The notes under the pieces were generated by a model that saw nothing but the letters and a program-made list of their open reading frames with translations, did not search any database and was not told the DNA's origin. Shown here piece after piece: positions 7,648 to 14,844 of a stretch of 64,000 bases of DNA (position 1 is the first letter of the stretch; each line of letters begins with the position of its first letter). The translations under genes and the position numbers were made by a program. The stretch is taken from positions 1 through 64,000 of the forward strand of contig CAZPIC010000007.1 of assembly GCA_964586835.1 (NCBI GenBank). The letters run 5' to 3'. The DNA comes from CAZLYF01 sp964586835 (lineage in GTDB: Bacteria; Bacillota; Clostridia; Christensenellales; Aristaeellaceae).

Positions 7648-8103
7648 TTACGGGTCGGCTTTGTCAAGCTGGCTTGTGCAGTGGGGGCAGCGCGTAGCGT
7701 CCTCTGCCACAGGCTGTTTGCAGTAGGGGCACAGCCGGGGATCGGGCGCGGCTTCGGGCTTTTTATGGAGTTGCGAGATCGCCTTGACAAACAAAAAGAT
7801 AACGAGAGCCATGAGGATGAAGTCGATGACCGTCTGGATAAACTGGCCATAGTTAAGCGTAGCAATGCCGGCTTCATTCGCTGCAGCGATAGAGGTGTAA
7901 TGCACTTCGGTGGCGGTGAGCGGGACAAACAGGGAAGACACACTGCTGCCGCCTGTGAACAGGCTGAGGATCGGCATGAAGATGTCGTTGACGAGGCTTG
8001 TGACGATCTTTCCAAAGGCAGCTCCGATGATGACACCGACCGCAAGGTCGATCACGTTGCCCTTCATAGCGAAGGCTTTGAATTCCTTAAAGAATTTTTT
8101 CAT
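7648..8103 (-). CDS. mscL: large-conductance mechanosensitive channel MscL with C-terminal zinc ribbon
   Basis: MscL opens under membrane tension to release solutes during osmotic downshock. Residues 1-45 contain the N-terminal amphipathic helix and first pore helix (GNVIDLAVGVIIGAAFGKIV), and residues about 88-110 the second helix. After the usual cytoplasmic stretch the protein ends with CPYC...CPHC (Cys 125, 128, 139, 142), a four-cysteine zinc ribbon absent from the classical 136-residue E. coli channel. The start at 8103 follows AAAGGAATGAAAAC. It has its own promoter. Confidence 0.93.
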   Translation of the reverse strand: MKKFFKEFKAFAMKGNVIDLAVGVIIGAAFGKIVTSLVNDIFMPILSLFTGGSSVSSLFVPLTATEVHYTSIAAANEAGIATLNYGQFIQTVIDFILMALVIFLFVKAISQLHKKPEAAPDPRLCPYCKQPVAEDATRCPHCTSQLDKADP

Positions 8104-8132
8104 GTTTTCATTCCTTTCTGGAAAGATAACAG

Positions 8133-8161
8133 ATTCTATCATGCCCGAGGCAGCTTTTCAA
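8133..8161 (-). promoter_or_regulatory. mscL promoter
   Basis: On the minus strand TTGAAA (8156-8161), 17 bases, TAGAAT (8133-8138), about 30 bases before the start codon. Confidence 0.6.
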
Positions 8162-8195
8162 GGCGCAGTATTGCATCACAGCAGTCAGCAAGGTC

Positions 8196-8225
8196 TTGCT
8201 CGCCACGGATTTCTGGTGCTATGAT
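8196..8225 (+). promoter_or_regulatory. possible promoter of the plus-strand dehydrogenase gene
   Basis: TTGCTC (8196-8201), 18 bases, TATGAT (8220-8225). It would leave an untranslated leader of about 205 bases before the gene at 8439, in which I see no RNA family I recognise. Confidence 0.4.
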
Positions 8226-8438
8226 GCGTGTCAGGGAGGATAACAGCCGGACTCCGGTCCTTTTCACTGCGCCTTTGGCACGCATCGTCCCCCTTCTCTG
8301 CGGCTCTATAGTCGCACCATCCCTCGGTTCAGCCCTGTTTGCGCGGCTTTCACCATTGTTTCGCGCACTGACGCAGCAGCTGCTTCAGCTCATTTCACGC
8401 GCTGCCACAGCTGCCTACAACGCACAAGGGAGGCACTC

Positions 8439-9455
8439 ATGAAGGCATTGTTGGTAGGAGGGACGGGCAATATCAGCCTGTACATTGCAAAGAAATTGCT
8501 GGCGGCAGGCTGGGAGGTCACGCTTCTAAACCGCGGAAGCAAAAACGCGGAAGTTCCCGAAGCGAAGCAGATCATTGCCGACATGGCAGACGAGACAGGG
8601 GTGGCGGAAAAGCTTCGCGGCCGCAGCTTCGACGTTGTCGCGCAGTTCATCACCTACCTGCCCGAGGAAGCGGAACGCGATATCAGGCTGTTTCAAGAGC
8701 GCACCAGGCAGTACATCTTTGTCAGCACCGCATCCGCATACAGCAAGCCCCCGGGCTGTCCCGTCATCACGGAGTCCACACCGCTTCACAACCCCTTTTG
8801 GCAGTATTCCAGGGATAAGGCAGCCTGCGAGGACATCCTGATGAACGCGTGGCGGACCCAGGGTTTTCCCGTTACGGTTGTCAGGCCCAGCCATACCTAC
8901 GGTCGCAGCCGGCTTCCTTTCGCACTGCACGGCAAGCAGGGCCCTTGGCAGGTGATCCAGCGCATCAGGGAAGAAAAGCCCGTTGTGATCCCTGGAGATG
9001 GAACCTCCATATGGACCGTGACCTGGGCGGACGACTTCGCGGACGGCTTCATAGGGCTCATGGGCAATCGCCAAGCCATAGGGGAGTCGTTCCATATCAC
9101 TTCGGACGAGCGGCTGACCTGGAACGACATTCACCGCACCGTCGCAGGCCTCCTAGGTAAACCCTTTCGGCCTTGTTATGTTCCCTCAACCCTTCTGGCC
9201 AAGGTCACCAGCCACGACTTCTCAGGCGCCCTTCTGGGCGACAAGGCGCATTCAGTCCTCTTTGACAACGCGAAGATCCGCCGTTTCGTCCCCGTCTTTC
9301 ACTGCCCCACTCCTTTTTCGAAGGGGGCGGAGAAGGCGCTTAACTATCTGTTTTCCCAGGACGAATACCAGAACCCCGACCCTGAGTTTGATGCCCTGTG
9401 CGACAGTGCGGCCCGGCTGATGGACGGGCTGGAGACGAAATTTACCGCACTATAG
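8439..9455 (+). CDS. NAD-dependent epimerase/dehydratase family protein
   Basis: The 338-residue protein begins with a Rossmann fold, MKALLVGGTGNIS, followed by the NADP-type NRGS turn. YSRDK at about 127-131 is the YxxxK catalytic pair of extended short-chain dehydrogenases. The GGTGNIS variant and overall pattern match the branch of sugar-nucleotide epimerase-like proteins related to CSP41. Substrate cannot be read from the sequence and no nucleotide-sugar genes are near. AAGGGAGGCACTC precedes the start. It stands alone, convergent with rny, and the two are separated by the terminator at 9470-9500. Confidence 0.85.
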   Translation: MKALLVGGTGNISLYIAKKLLAAGWEVTLLNRGSKNAEVPEAKQIIADMADETGVAEKLRGRSFDVVAQFITYLPEEAERDIRLFQERTRQYIFVSTASAYSKPPGCPVITESTPLHNPFWQYSRDKAACEDILMNAWRTQGFPVTVVRPSHTYGRSRLPFALHGKQGPWQVIQRIREEKPVVIPGDGTSIWTVTWADDFADGFIGLMGNRQAIGESFHITSDERLTWNDIHRTVAGLLGKPFRPCYVPSTLLAKVTSHDFSGALLGDKAHSVLFDNAKIRRFVPVFHCPTPFSKGAEKALNYLFSQDEYQNPDPEFDALCDSAARLMDGLETKFTAL

Positions 9456-9469
9456 CCTCTGGACGTACC

Positions 9470-9500
9470 AAAAAAACCCCCCGCCAACGGCAGGGGGCTT
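9470..9500 (-). terminator. rny terminator
   Basis: On the minus strand GCCCCCTGCC and GGCGGGGGG form a stem followed by seven T residues, beginning 14 bases after the rny stop. The A run on the other strand also lets it serve the plus-strand gene. Confidence 0.85.
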
Positions 9501-9513
9501 GTGCTTTTCGCTG

Positions 9514-11055
9514 TTATTTTGCGTACTCGATGCTGCGCATTTCCCGGATAACGTTTACGCGGATCTGTCCGGGGAACTCCATTTCCTTTTCGATACGCTT
9601 GGCGATTTCCCTCGCCATGATCTTGGTACCTTCGTCGTTCACATCCTCAGGCTTGACGATGATGCGCACCTCGCGACCGGACTGGATTGCGAAGCACTTT
9701 TCAACACCCTGGAAGGAGTTGGCAATCTCTTCCAGCTTGCTTAGACGCTTGATGTAGTTTTCAAGCGACTCCCGCCTCGCGCCGGGGCGTGCCGCACTGA
9801 TCGCGTCCGCGGCCTGCACCATGACTGCCTCGATAGACTGCGCGTCCACGTCGTTGTGGTGGGCGAGGATCGCGTGAATGACTTCCTGGCTTTCCCGATA
9901 CTTGCGCGCAAGCTCGCCACCTAAGGTCACATGGGTGCCTTCCTGCTCATGGTCGACCGCCTTGCCGATATCGTGAAGCAGGCCTGCCCGCTTGGCCAGC
10001 TGGATATCGGCGCCGATCTCGGCAGCCATCAGTCCCGCCAGGTGAGAGACCTCGATGGAGTGCTTCAGCACGTTTTGCCCGTAGCTTGTGCGAAATTTAA
10101 GCCTTCCAAGCAGCCTGACCAGTTCGGGATGAAGGTCGTGCTGACCGGTTTCAAATACGGTCTGTTCGCCCGCCTCTTTGATTTGCTCATCCACGTCCTT
10201 CCTGGCTTTCTCTACCATCTCTTCTATGCGCGCGGGATGGATGCGCCCGTCCGCCAGGAGCTTTTCGATGGCGATACGGGCTATTTCACGGCGGATGGGG
10301 TCAAAGGCAGAAATAATCACGGCTTCCGGCGTATCGTCAATGATGAGATCCACACCCGTGGCCGTTTCCAGCGATCGAATGTTGCGGCCCTCGCGACCTA
10401 TGATGCGGCCTTTCATGTCGTCATTGGGCAGCGTGATCACAGACACCGTGCTCTCTGCTACGTGGTCAGCGGCGCATTTCTGTATGGCCAGCGCAATGAT
10501 GTTGCGGGCCTTCTTCTCGCCCTCTTCCTTGGCTTTCGCTTCGATCTCCCGCACGGAGGCCGCGGCGTCGTGGTAAGCTTCCTTTTGTACGCGACCGATG
10601 ATGATCTGCGTGGCTTCGTCTGCCGTAATGCCCGCGATGCGCTCGAGCTCCTGGTCCTGTCGTCCTTTCAGCTCTTCCGCTTCGCGCAGCCTTTCGTGGA
10701 TCTCTTCCTGTTTCTGATTCATGCGTTCTTCACGCTTTTCAAGGTTGTCAAGCTTCTTGTCCAGCGTCTCTTCGCGCTGTGCGACGCGGCGCTCCGCTCG
10801 CTGCAGTTCCGTGCGCCGCTCGTGGATTTCGCGGTCCAGCTCCGTTTTCAGGCGTAATACTTCTTCCTTTGCTTCCAGTACCCTCTCCTTCTTTTGCTCA
10901 TCCGCCCTGCGGGCGGCGTCGTCAAGAAGCTCTTTCGCATACGTTTCCGCTCTGCCGATTTTATGTTCGGTGCTTTGCTTGCGATACAGAAAACCTGCTG
11001 CTGTGCCTGCGAGGGCTGCAATCACGGCAACGATGATGCATGCCAGTAGCGACAT
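9514..11055 (-). CDS. rny: ribonuclease Y
   Basis: RNase Y is the membrane-bound endonuclease that starts mRNA decay in many Bacillota. The 513-residue protein has an N-terminal membrane helix (about 3-22), a long charged coiled coil to about residue 190, a KH domain with GRIIGREGRNIRSLE near 210, and an HD domain with HSIEVSHLAG and LLHDIGKAVDHE near 330-365 carrying the catalytic His-Asp pair. The start at 11055 is selected by AAGGAGGG; a frame extension to 11076 has no ribosome binding site. Length and domain order are those of B. subtilis Rny. A separate promoter and structured RNA lie upstream. Confidence 0.97.
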   Translation of the reverse strand: MSLLACIIVAVIAALAGTAAGFLYRKQSTEHKIGRAETYAKELLDDAARRADEQKKERVLEAKEEVLRLKTELDREIHERRTELQRAERRVAQREETLDKKLDNLEKREERMNQKQEEIHERLREAEELKGRQDQELERIAGITADEATQIIIGRVQKEAYHDAAASVREIEAKAKEEGEKKARNIIALAIQKCAADHVAESTVSVITLPNDDMKGRIIGREGRNIRSLETATGVDLIIDDTPEAVIISAFDPIRREIARIAIEKLLADGRIHPARIEEMVEKARKDVDEQIKEAGEQTVFETGQHDLHPELVRLLGRLKFRTSYGQNVLKHSIEVSHLAGLMAAEIGADIQLAKRAGLLHDIGKAVDHEQEGTHVTLGGELARKYRESQEVIHAILAHHNDVDAQSIEAVMVQAADAISAARPGARRESLENYIKRLSKLEEIANSFQGVEKCFAIQSGREVRIIVKPEDVNDEGTKIMAREIAKRIEKEMEFPGQIRVNVIREMRSIEYAK

Positions 11056-11124
11056 ACTTTCCCTCCTTAAGTCCATGGATCATTCCAATACAACTGGTAA
11101 TAATCCGACACAGCGCTCTTATGC

Positions 11125-11324
11125 AAAAAACCGCACGGAGTGGCTCCATACGGCTTTCAGGCTGATCGTGTACACCCGGCCATGTCAGACAGTCCGAACC
11201 AAGGGTCGGCATCCTGTATGATAAAAACAGCTTTCCGCCTTTAGCGGTGAAGTCTATCGTTAAGCACGGTGCATATCCAAACAGCCAGATCATCTGCCGC
11301 GTTCACGGCAGGTGAGCGCCGGAC
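11125..11324 (-). ncRNA. unidentified structured RNA or leader upstream of rny
   Basis: A consensus promoter (11331-11359) would start a transcript near 11324, and a rho-independent terminator lies at 11125-11153: CCGTATGGAG pairs with CTCCGTGCGG around CCA, then six T. Between them are a hairpin CTGCCG/CGGCAG (11294-11311), CCGC/GCGG near 11240 and CCGA/TCGG near 11200. The segment 11304-11314 can alternatively pair with 11173-11184 over 11 pairs with one bulge, excluding the first hairpin. There is no protein-like frame. The product could be a small RNA of about 200 nt or a leader controlling rny, whose start codon is 69 bases beyond the terminator. I do not recognise the family. Confidence 0.55.
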
Positions 11325-11330
11325 ATGTTC

Positions 11331-11359
11331 ATTGTAGGTGCGGGAGGAGGGAATGTCAA
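11331..11359 (-). promoter_or_regulatory. promoter of the rny-upstream RNA
   Basis: On the minus strand TTGACA (11354-11359), 17 bases, TACAAT (11331-11336). The -35 is embedded in an 18-bp inverted repeat (GTCAAGG/CCTTGAC, 11355-11372), which could be an operator or the end hairpin of the preceding gene. Confidence 0.75.
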
Positions 11360-11401
11360 GGATACCCTTGACGGATGAAGGGCCCGTGCCTGCCCGGAGG
11401 C

Positions 11402-12028
11402 TCAGTGGCTGCGGACAAAATCCGTCACAATCCTTGCTTCTCGCTCCGGTTTGGTGAGGCCTGCATCCGTGCCCGCCCGGAGGGAGGTGATCAGGTGGGC
11501 CATGTTATCGGCCAGCGCGCGCATCGTTTGCAGGCCTTCAAGGTCCTTCCGCACGTCCTCGGGAGACCGGCCATGGACCTGGTTCCAGTACTGGGAGGAG
11601 ACAACAGGCATGCTGCTGATTGTAAAATATTTGTTTATCTGGTCAAAAGCAGAGGACGCGCCTCCCCTGCGGCAGGAGACAACGGCTGTGCCTGGGATGC
11701 CGTCAAAACTGCGGCCCCCTGCGTAAAACACACGGTCCAGGAAGGCCTTGAGCTGTCCCGCGATCCCGGCATAATAAACGGGGGAGCCGACGACCAGGCC
11801 TTGAAGCTCTGCCACTGTGTCGAGCAGTTCGTTGACCTGGTCCTTCACGAAGCAGCGGCCTGAAGTGGCGCAGCGGCGGCAGGCGATGCAGCCGGCGACC
11901 GGATCCCGTCCAAGCCACAGGCGTCGCGTTTGGATGCCCCGGGTCTCAAGCCTGTCCGCCACCTCGTCAAGGGCGGTCGCTGTGCAGCCGGCCTGATGTG
12001 GGCTGCCATTCAGCAGCAGTACATACAT
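11402..12028 (-). CDS. NAD(P)H-dependent FMN reductase / flavodoxin-fold oxidoreductase
   Basis: The 208-residue protein opens with LLLNGSPHQAGCTATALDEV, the phosphate-binding loop for FMN in the NADPH-dependent FMN reductase family. CIACRRC at about 47-53 followed by GRCFVKD is the cysteine signature of the iron-sulfur flavoprotein-like branch, and GSPVYYAGIAGQLKAFLDR near 82-100 is its second flavin-contact motif. The physiological acceptor is unknown. It starts 19 bases after the uvrB stop, after GGAAGGGGG, so it is probably co-transcribed with uvrB. Confidence 0.88.
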   Translation of the reverse strand: MYVLLLNGSPHQAGCTATALDEVADRLETRGIQTRRLWLGRDPVAGCIACRRCATSGRCFVKDQVNELLDTVAELQGLVVGSPVYYAGIAGQLKAFLDRVFYAGGRSFDGIPGTAVVSCRRGGASSAFDQINKYFTISSMPVVSSQYWNQVHGRSPEDVRKDLEGLQTMRALADNMAHLITSLRAGTDAGLTKPEREARIVTDFVRSH

Positions 12029-12047
12029 GGTGTCCCCCTTCCCCGCC

Positions 12048-14060
12048 TTAGCGGCGGCCCGCGCTTCGCCTTCGCCGCAAAGGCTGAGGCTGTGCTTTCT
12101 CGATGGGTTTATGCCCCTTCAGGGCAAAGAGCTGGTCGCGAAGCTTCGCCGCGAGCTCAAAGTCCAGGCTGTGGGCCGCACTGAGCATCCTGTCCTCAAG
12201 GTTCGCGATGAAGAAGGAACGCTCTTCATCCGGCATGTCCTCTCGATGCTCTTCCTCCGCCTTCATCGTGATTTCGATCAGGTCACGCACGGCATTTTTA
12301 ATAGATTCAGGTGTGATGCCGTGCTCCTGATTGTATGCCTCCTGCAGCTCACGCCTGCGCGTGGTCTCTGCGATCGCCCGCATCATGCTGTCTGTCGGCG
12401 CGTCCGCATACATGACGACACGGCCCTCGGTGTTGCGCGCAGCTCTGCCGGTCGTTTGGATAAGACTGGTCTGCGACCTCAGAAATCCCTCCTTGTCCGC
12501 GTCTAAAATGGCCACAAGCGCCACTTCAGGAAGGTCAAGCCCCTCTCTTAGCAGGTTAATTCCCACCAACACATCATACGCTCCCAGGCGGAGGTCCCGC
12601 AGAAGCACCATGCGCTCCATCGTCTTAATGTCGCTGTGGAGGTATCTGACGCGGATGCCTGTCTCCCTCAGGTAGTCGGTCAGACGCTCCGCCATGCTTT
12701 TAGTCAGCGTTGTGACCAGGGTTCTAAAGCCCTGCTCGGTCACCCTGTGTATTTCACCGATCAGGTCGTCCACCTGGCCGGTGGCGGGGCGCACATAAAT
12801 CCTCGGATCCAGCAGGCCAGTGGGGCGGATGATTTGCTCCACCAGCTGTGAGGAGTGTTCCTCCTCGTAGGCGGCGGGCGTTGCAGAGACGTAGATCACC
12901 TGACCTATGCGCGCCTCAAACTCATCAAAGCGTAGCGGGCGGTTGTCGAAGGCAGCGGGAAGGCGAAAACCGTACTCCACCAGGGAGTTCTTTCTCGACC
13001 GGTCGCCAGCGTACATCCCACGGATCTGGGGAATGGTGACATGGCTTTCGTCAATGAAGCAGATAAAGTCTTTGGGGAAGTAGTCAAGCAGAGAATAGGG
13101 CGGGTCCCCAGGTTTTCTGCCGTCAAAGTAGCGGCTGTAGTTTTCGATCCCCGTGCAAAAGCCAATCTCGCGCAGCATCTCAATATCGTAGCGGGTGCGC
13201 TGGGCGATGCGTTCTGCCTCCAACGGGAGCCCCGCCTCCTCAAAATAGGCAATGCGCTCATCAAGGTCACGCGCAATGACATCAATGCGCTCGTCGCGCC
13301 CCTCGATGCCTGTGACATAGTGGGTGGCTGGGAACACCGAGGCGTGCGCCACGGTGCGGATCAGGTGTCCGTCCGTGACGCTGAACTCGCTGACGCGCTC
13401 GATCTCGTCGCCAAAAAACTCCACACGGATCCCGTCCTCCCGGGAGCCTGCGGGAATGATCTCCATCACGTCACCCCTTAAACGGAACATGCCCCGTTCA
13501 AAGGAAATATCGTTGCGCAGAAACTGGATCTCTACCAGCTTCGCTGCAAGATGCTCAGGAGCCATCTTCATCCCCGGCCTGAGCGATACCATCTGCCCCA
13601 AGTACTCGCTGGGGTCACCAATGGAATAGATGCAGCTGACGGAAGCGACGATGATCACGTCGCGCCGTTCCTTCAGCGCTGCGGTGGCGCTGTGACGCAG
13701 GCGGTCGATCTCATCGTTGATGGAGGCGTCCTTTTCGATGTACGTATCGGTGGAGGCGATGTAAGCCTCCGGCTGGTAGTAATCGTAATAGCTTACAAAG
13801 TACTCCACAGCGCTCTTTGGAAAGAAGGCTCGAAACTCGGAGCACAGCTGGGCAGCCAGCGTCTTGTTGTGGGCAATGACCAGCGTGGGACGCTGCACAC
13901 GCTCGATGACAGACGCCATGGTGAAAGTCTTTCCGGAGCCCGTCACGCCAAGGAGGGTCTGCCCCTTCAGGCCGTCTTCGATGCCTGCAGCGAGGCGCTC
14001 GATGGCCTGTGGCTGATCCCCCTGTGGCGTGTAAGGGGCCTCCAGATGAAAACGGTCCAT
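12048..14060 (-). CDS. uvrB: excinuclease ABC subunit B
   Basis: UvrB verifies DNA damage delivered by UvrA and recruits UvrC in nucleotide excision repair. The 670-residue protein has Walker A GVTGSGKTFTMA near 37-48, the beta-hairpin region YYDYYQPEAY near 92-101 that clamps DNA, DESH near 338, helicase motif VI QTTGRAARN near 540, and a C-terminal UVR motif around MLSAAHSLDFELAAKLRDQL. The start at 14060 follows GAGGAGG, and length matches the family. uvrA and uvrC are not in the window. The promoter carries a LexA-like box. Confidence 0.97.
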   Translation of the reverse strand: MDRFHLEAPYTPQGDQPQAIERLAAGIEDGLKGQTLLGVTGSGKTFTMASVIERVQRPTLVIAHNKTLAAQLCSEFRAFFPKSAVEYFVSYYDYYQPEAYIASTDTYIEKDASINDEIDRLRHSATAALKERRDVIIVASVSCIYSIGDPSEYLGQMVSLRPGMKMAPEHLAAKLVEIQFLRNDISFERGMFRLRGDVMEIIPAGSREDGIRVEFFGDEIERVSEFSVTDGHLIRTVAHASVFPATHYVTGIEGRDERIDVIARDLDERIAYFEEAGLPLEAERIAQRTRYDIEMLREIGFCTGIENYSRYFDGRKPGDPPYSLLDYFPKDFICFIDESHVTIPQIRGMYAGDRSRKNSLVEYGFRLPAAFDNRPLRFDEFEARIGQVIYVSATPAAYEEEHSSQLVEQIIRPTGLLDPRIYVRPATGQVDDLIGEIHRVTEQGFRTLVTTLTKSMAERLTDYLRETGIRVRYLHSDIKTMERMVLLRDLRLGAYDVLVGINLLREGLDLPEVALVAILDADKEGFLRSQTSLIQTTGRAARNTEGRVVMYADAPTDSMMRAIAETTRRRELQEAYNQEHGITPESIKNAVRDLIEITMKAEEEHREDMPDEERSFFIANLEDRMLSAAHSLDFELAAKLRDQLFALKGHKPIEKAQPQPLRRRRSAGRR

Positions 14061-14077
14061 GGTGCCTCCTCTCACGG

Positions 14078-14089
14078 GAATACCTGTTC
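14078..14089. promoter_or_regulatory. LexA (SOS) box candidate at uvrB
   Basis: GAACAGGTATTC on the minus strand matches the Gram-positive LexA consensus GAAC-N4-GTTC at 7 of 8 defined positions. It lies between the -10 and the ribosome binding site of uvrB, where a bound repressor would block transcription. Confidence 0.55.
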
Positions 14090-14097
14090 GCCGGAAA

Positions 14098-14126
14098 AGT
14101 ATAGCACGCGTCTCTGCCCGCGGCAA
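14098..14126 (-). promoter_or_regulatory. uvrB promoter
   Basis: On the minus strand TTGCCG (14121-14126), 17 bases, TATACT (14098-14103). Confidence 0.7.
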
Positions 14127-14137
14127 ACGAAAAACGC

Positions 14138-14166
14138 TTGCATTCCCACCCTGGCGATGATATCAT
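14138..14166 (+). promoter_or_regulatory. tRNA-Val promoter
   Basis: TTGCAT (14138-14143), 17 bases, TATCAT (14161-14166), 12 bases before the tRNA. Confidence 0.65.
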
Positions 14167-14178
14167 CATGCTGAGCTT

Positions 14179-14255
14179 GGGATTATAGCTCAGTTGGCTA
14201 GAGCGCCACGTTGACATCGTGGAGGTCGTTGGTTCGAGCCCAATTAATCCCACCA
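14179..14255 (+). tRNA. tRNA-Val (anticodon GAC)
   Basis: The 77 bases fold as a cloverleaf: acceptor GGGATTA/TAATCCC, D arm with GCTC/GAGC, anticodon stem CCACG/CGTGG and loop TTGACAT giving anticodon GAC, T arm with loop TTCGAGC, discriminator A and encoded CCA. It has its own promoter and terminator. Confidence 0.95.
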
Positions 14256-14260
14256 GAGAG

Positions 14261-14280
14261 CGCCGCCTTCGGGCGGCGTT
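14261..14280 (+). terminator. tRNA-Val terminator
   Basis: CGCCGCC, TTCG and GGCGGCG form a stable tetraloop hairpin 5 bases after the tRNA. The T tail is short. A second possible terminator, CCTGA/TCAGG followed by five T, lies at about 14316-14335. Confidence 0.65.
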
Positions 14281-14339
14281 CCTGCGCAGTTTCCATGTAA
14301 CCCGCTCTTTACAAGTCCTGAAAACATCAGGTTTTTAAG

Positions 14340-14736
14340 GCCTTGTTGCTTTCATTTTGAGGGGAACATTGGCTTTTTCTCACTTTCCCTGAAAGTGCTG
14401 GGAGCTGTAGATCCCCAAGAGACGAAAAAAACGGGAACGATGTATGACCTTGAAGGGATGTTCGCCTGATCATGAGGGTTGAAAGATCCATGGCGCAAAG
14501 AATAGCGTGCAGTGCATGAGCGGGGCAGAAGACGGAAGGCATCCAAGCATCCCTGTCCAGACTCTGTAAACCGTGCAGTTACAATGACAAGGAAGAAGGT
14601 CACAAGCAGCGGCATGGGCAGGTCAAAGTCAGACATCCTCCCCCCTCCAAGCTTTCTTGGGTAGGTCTATGGAGATAGTCAGACAGCGCAGCGCAGTGAA
14701 AAACGCCTTGTTGAGCGCGAGAAGATATCCGAATAA
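14340..14736. other. intergenic stretch without recognised gene
   Basis: About 400 bases between tRNA-Val and the rhaA terminator. Open frames of 60-95 codons exist on the minus strand but none combines a usable ribosome binding site with a recognisable protein; they may be decayed sequence. Confidence 0.5.
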
Positions 14737-14776
14737 TCAAAAAGCTGGAGTGATTTTTGTAAAACATCTCCGGCTT
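14737..14776 (-). terminator. rhaA terminator
   Basis: On the minus strand AGCCGGAG and CTCCAGCT pair over 8 positions (one G-T) around a 17-base loop, followed by TTTTTG. The other strand also ends in a T run, so it may work both ways. Confidence 0.65.
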
Positions 14777-14844
14777 TTCGTTATTTTTCATCCCTTGCGG
14801 CTTACAGGTACAGTGCAGGGGATCACCAGCTTCTTACTGCGTCC

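Noticed and set aside
8222..8442. 73-codon frame upstream of the plus-strand dehydrogenase
   Set aside because: It ends in an ATGA overlap, but its start lies in the -10 box, it has no ribosome binding site and the protein has no recognisable pattern.
11125..11330. T-box or known riboswitch upstream of rny
   Set aside because: A GGGTG...ACACG stretch faintly recalls a T-box sequence, but the conserved bases and the specifier stem are absent, and rny is not a typical T-box target.
14352..14636. 94-codon minus-strand frame with a hydrophobic start
   Set aside because: The G-rich stretch before the ATG leaves no spacing for ribosome binding and the rest of the protein looks like random translation.
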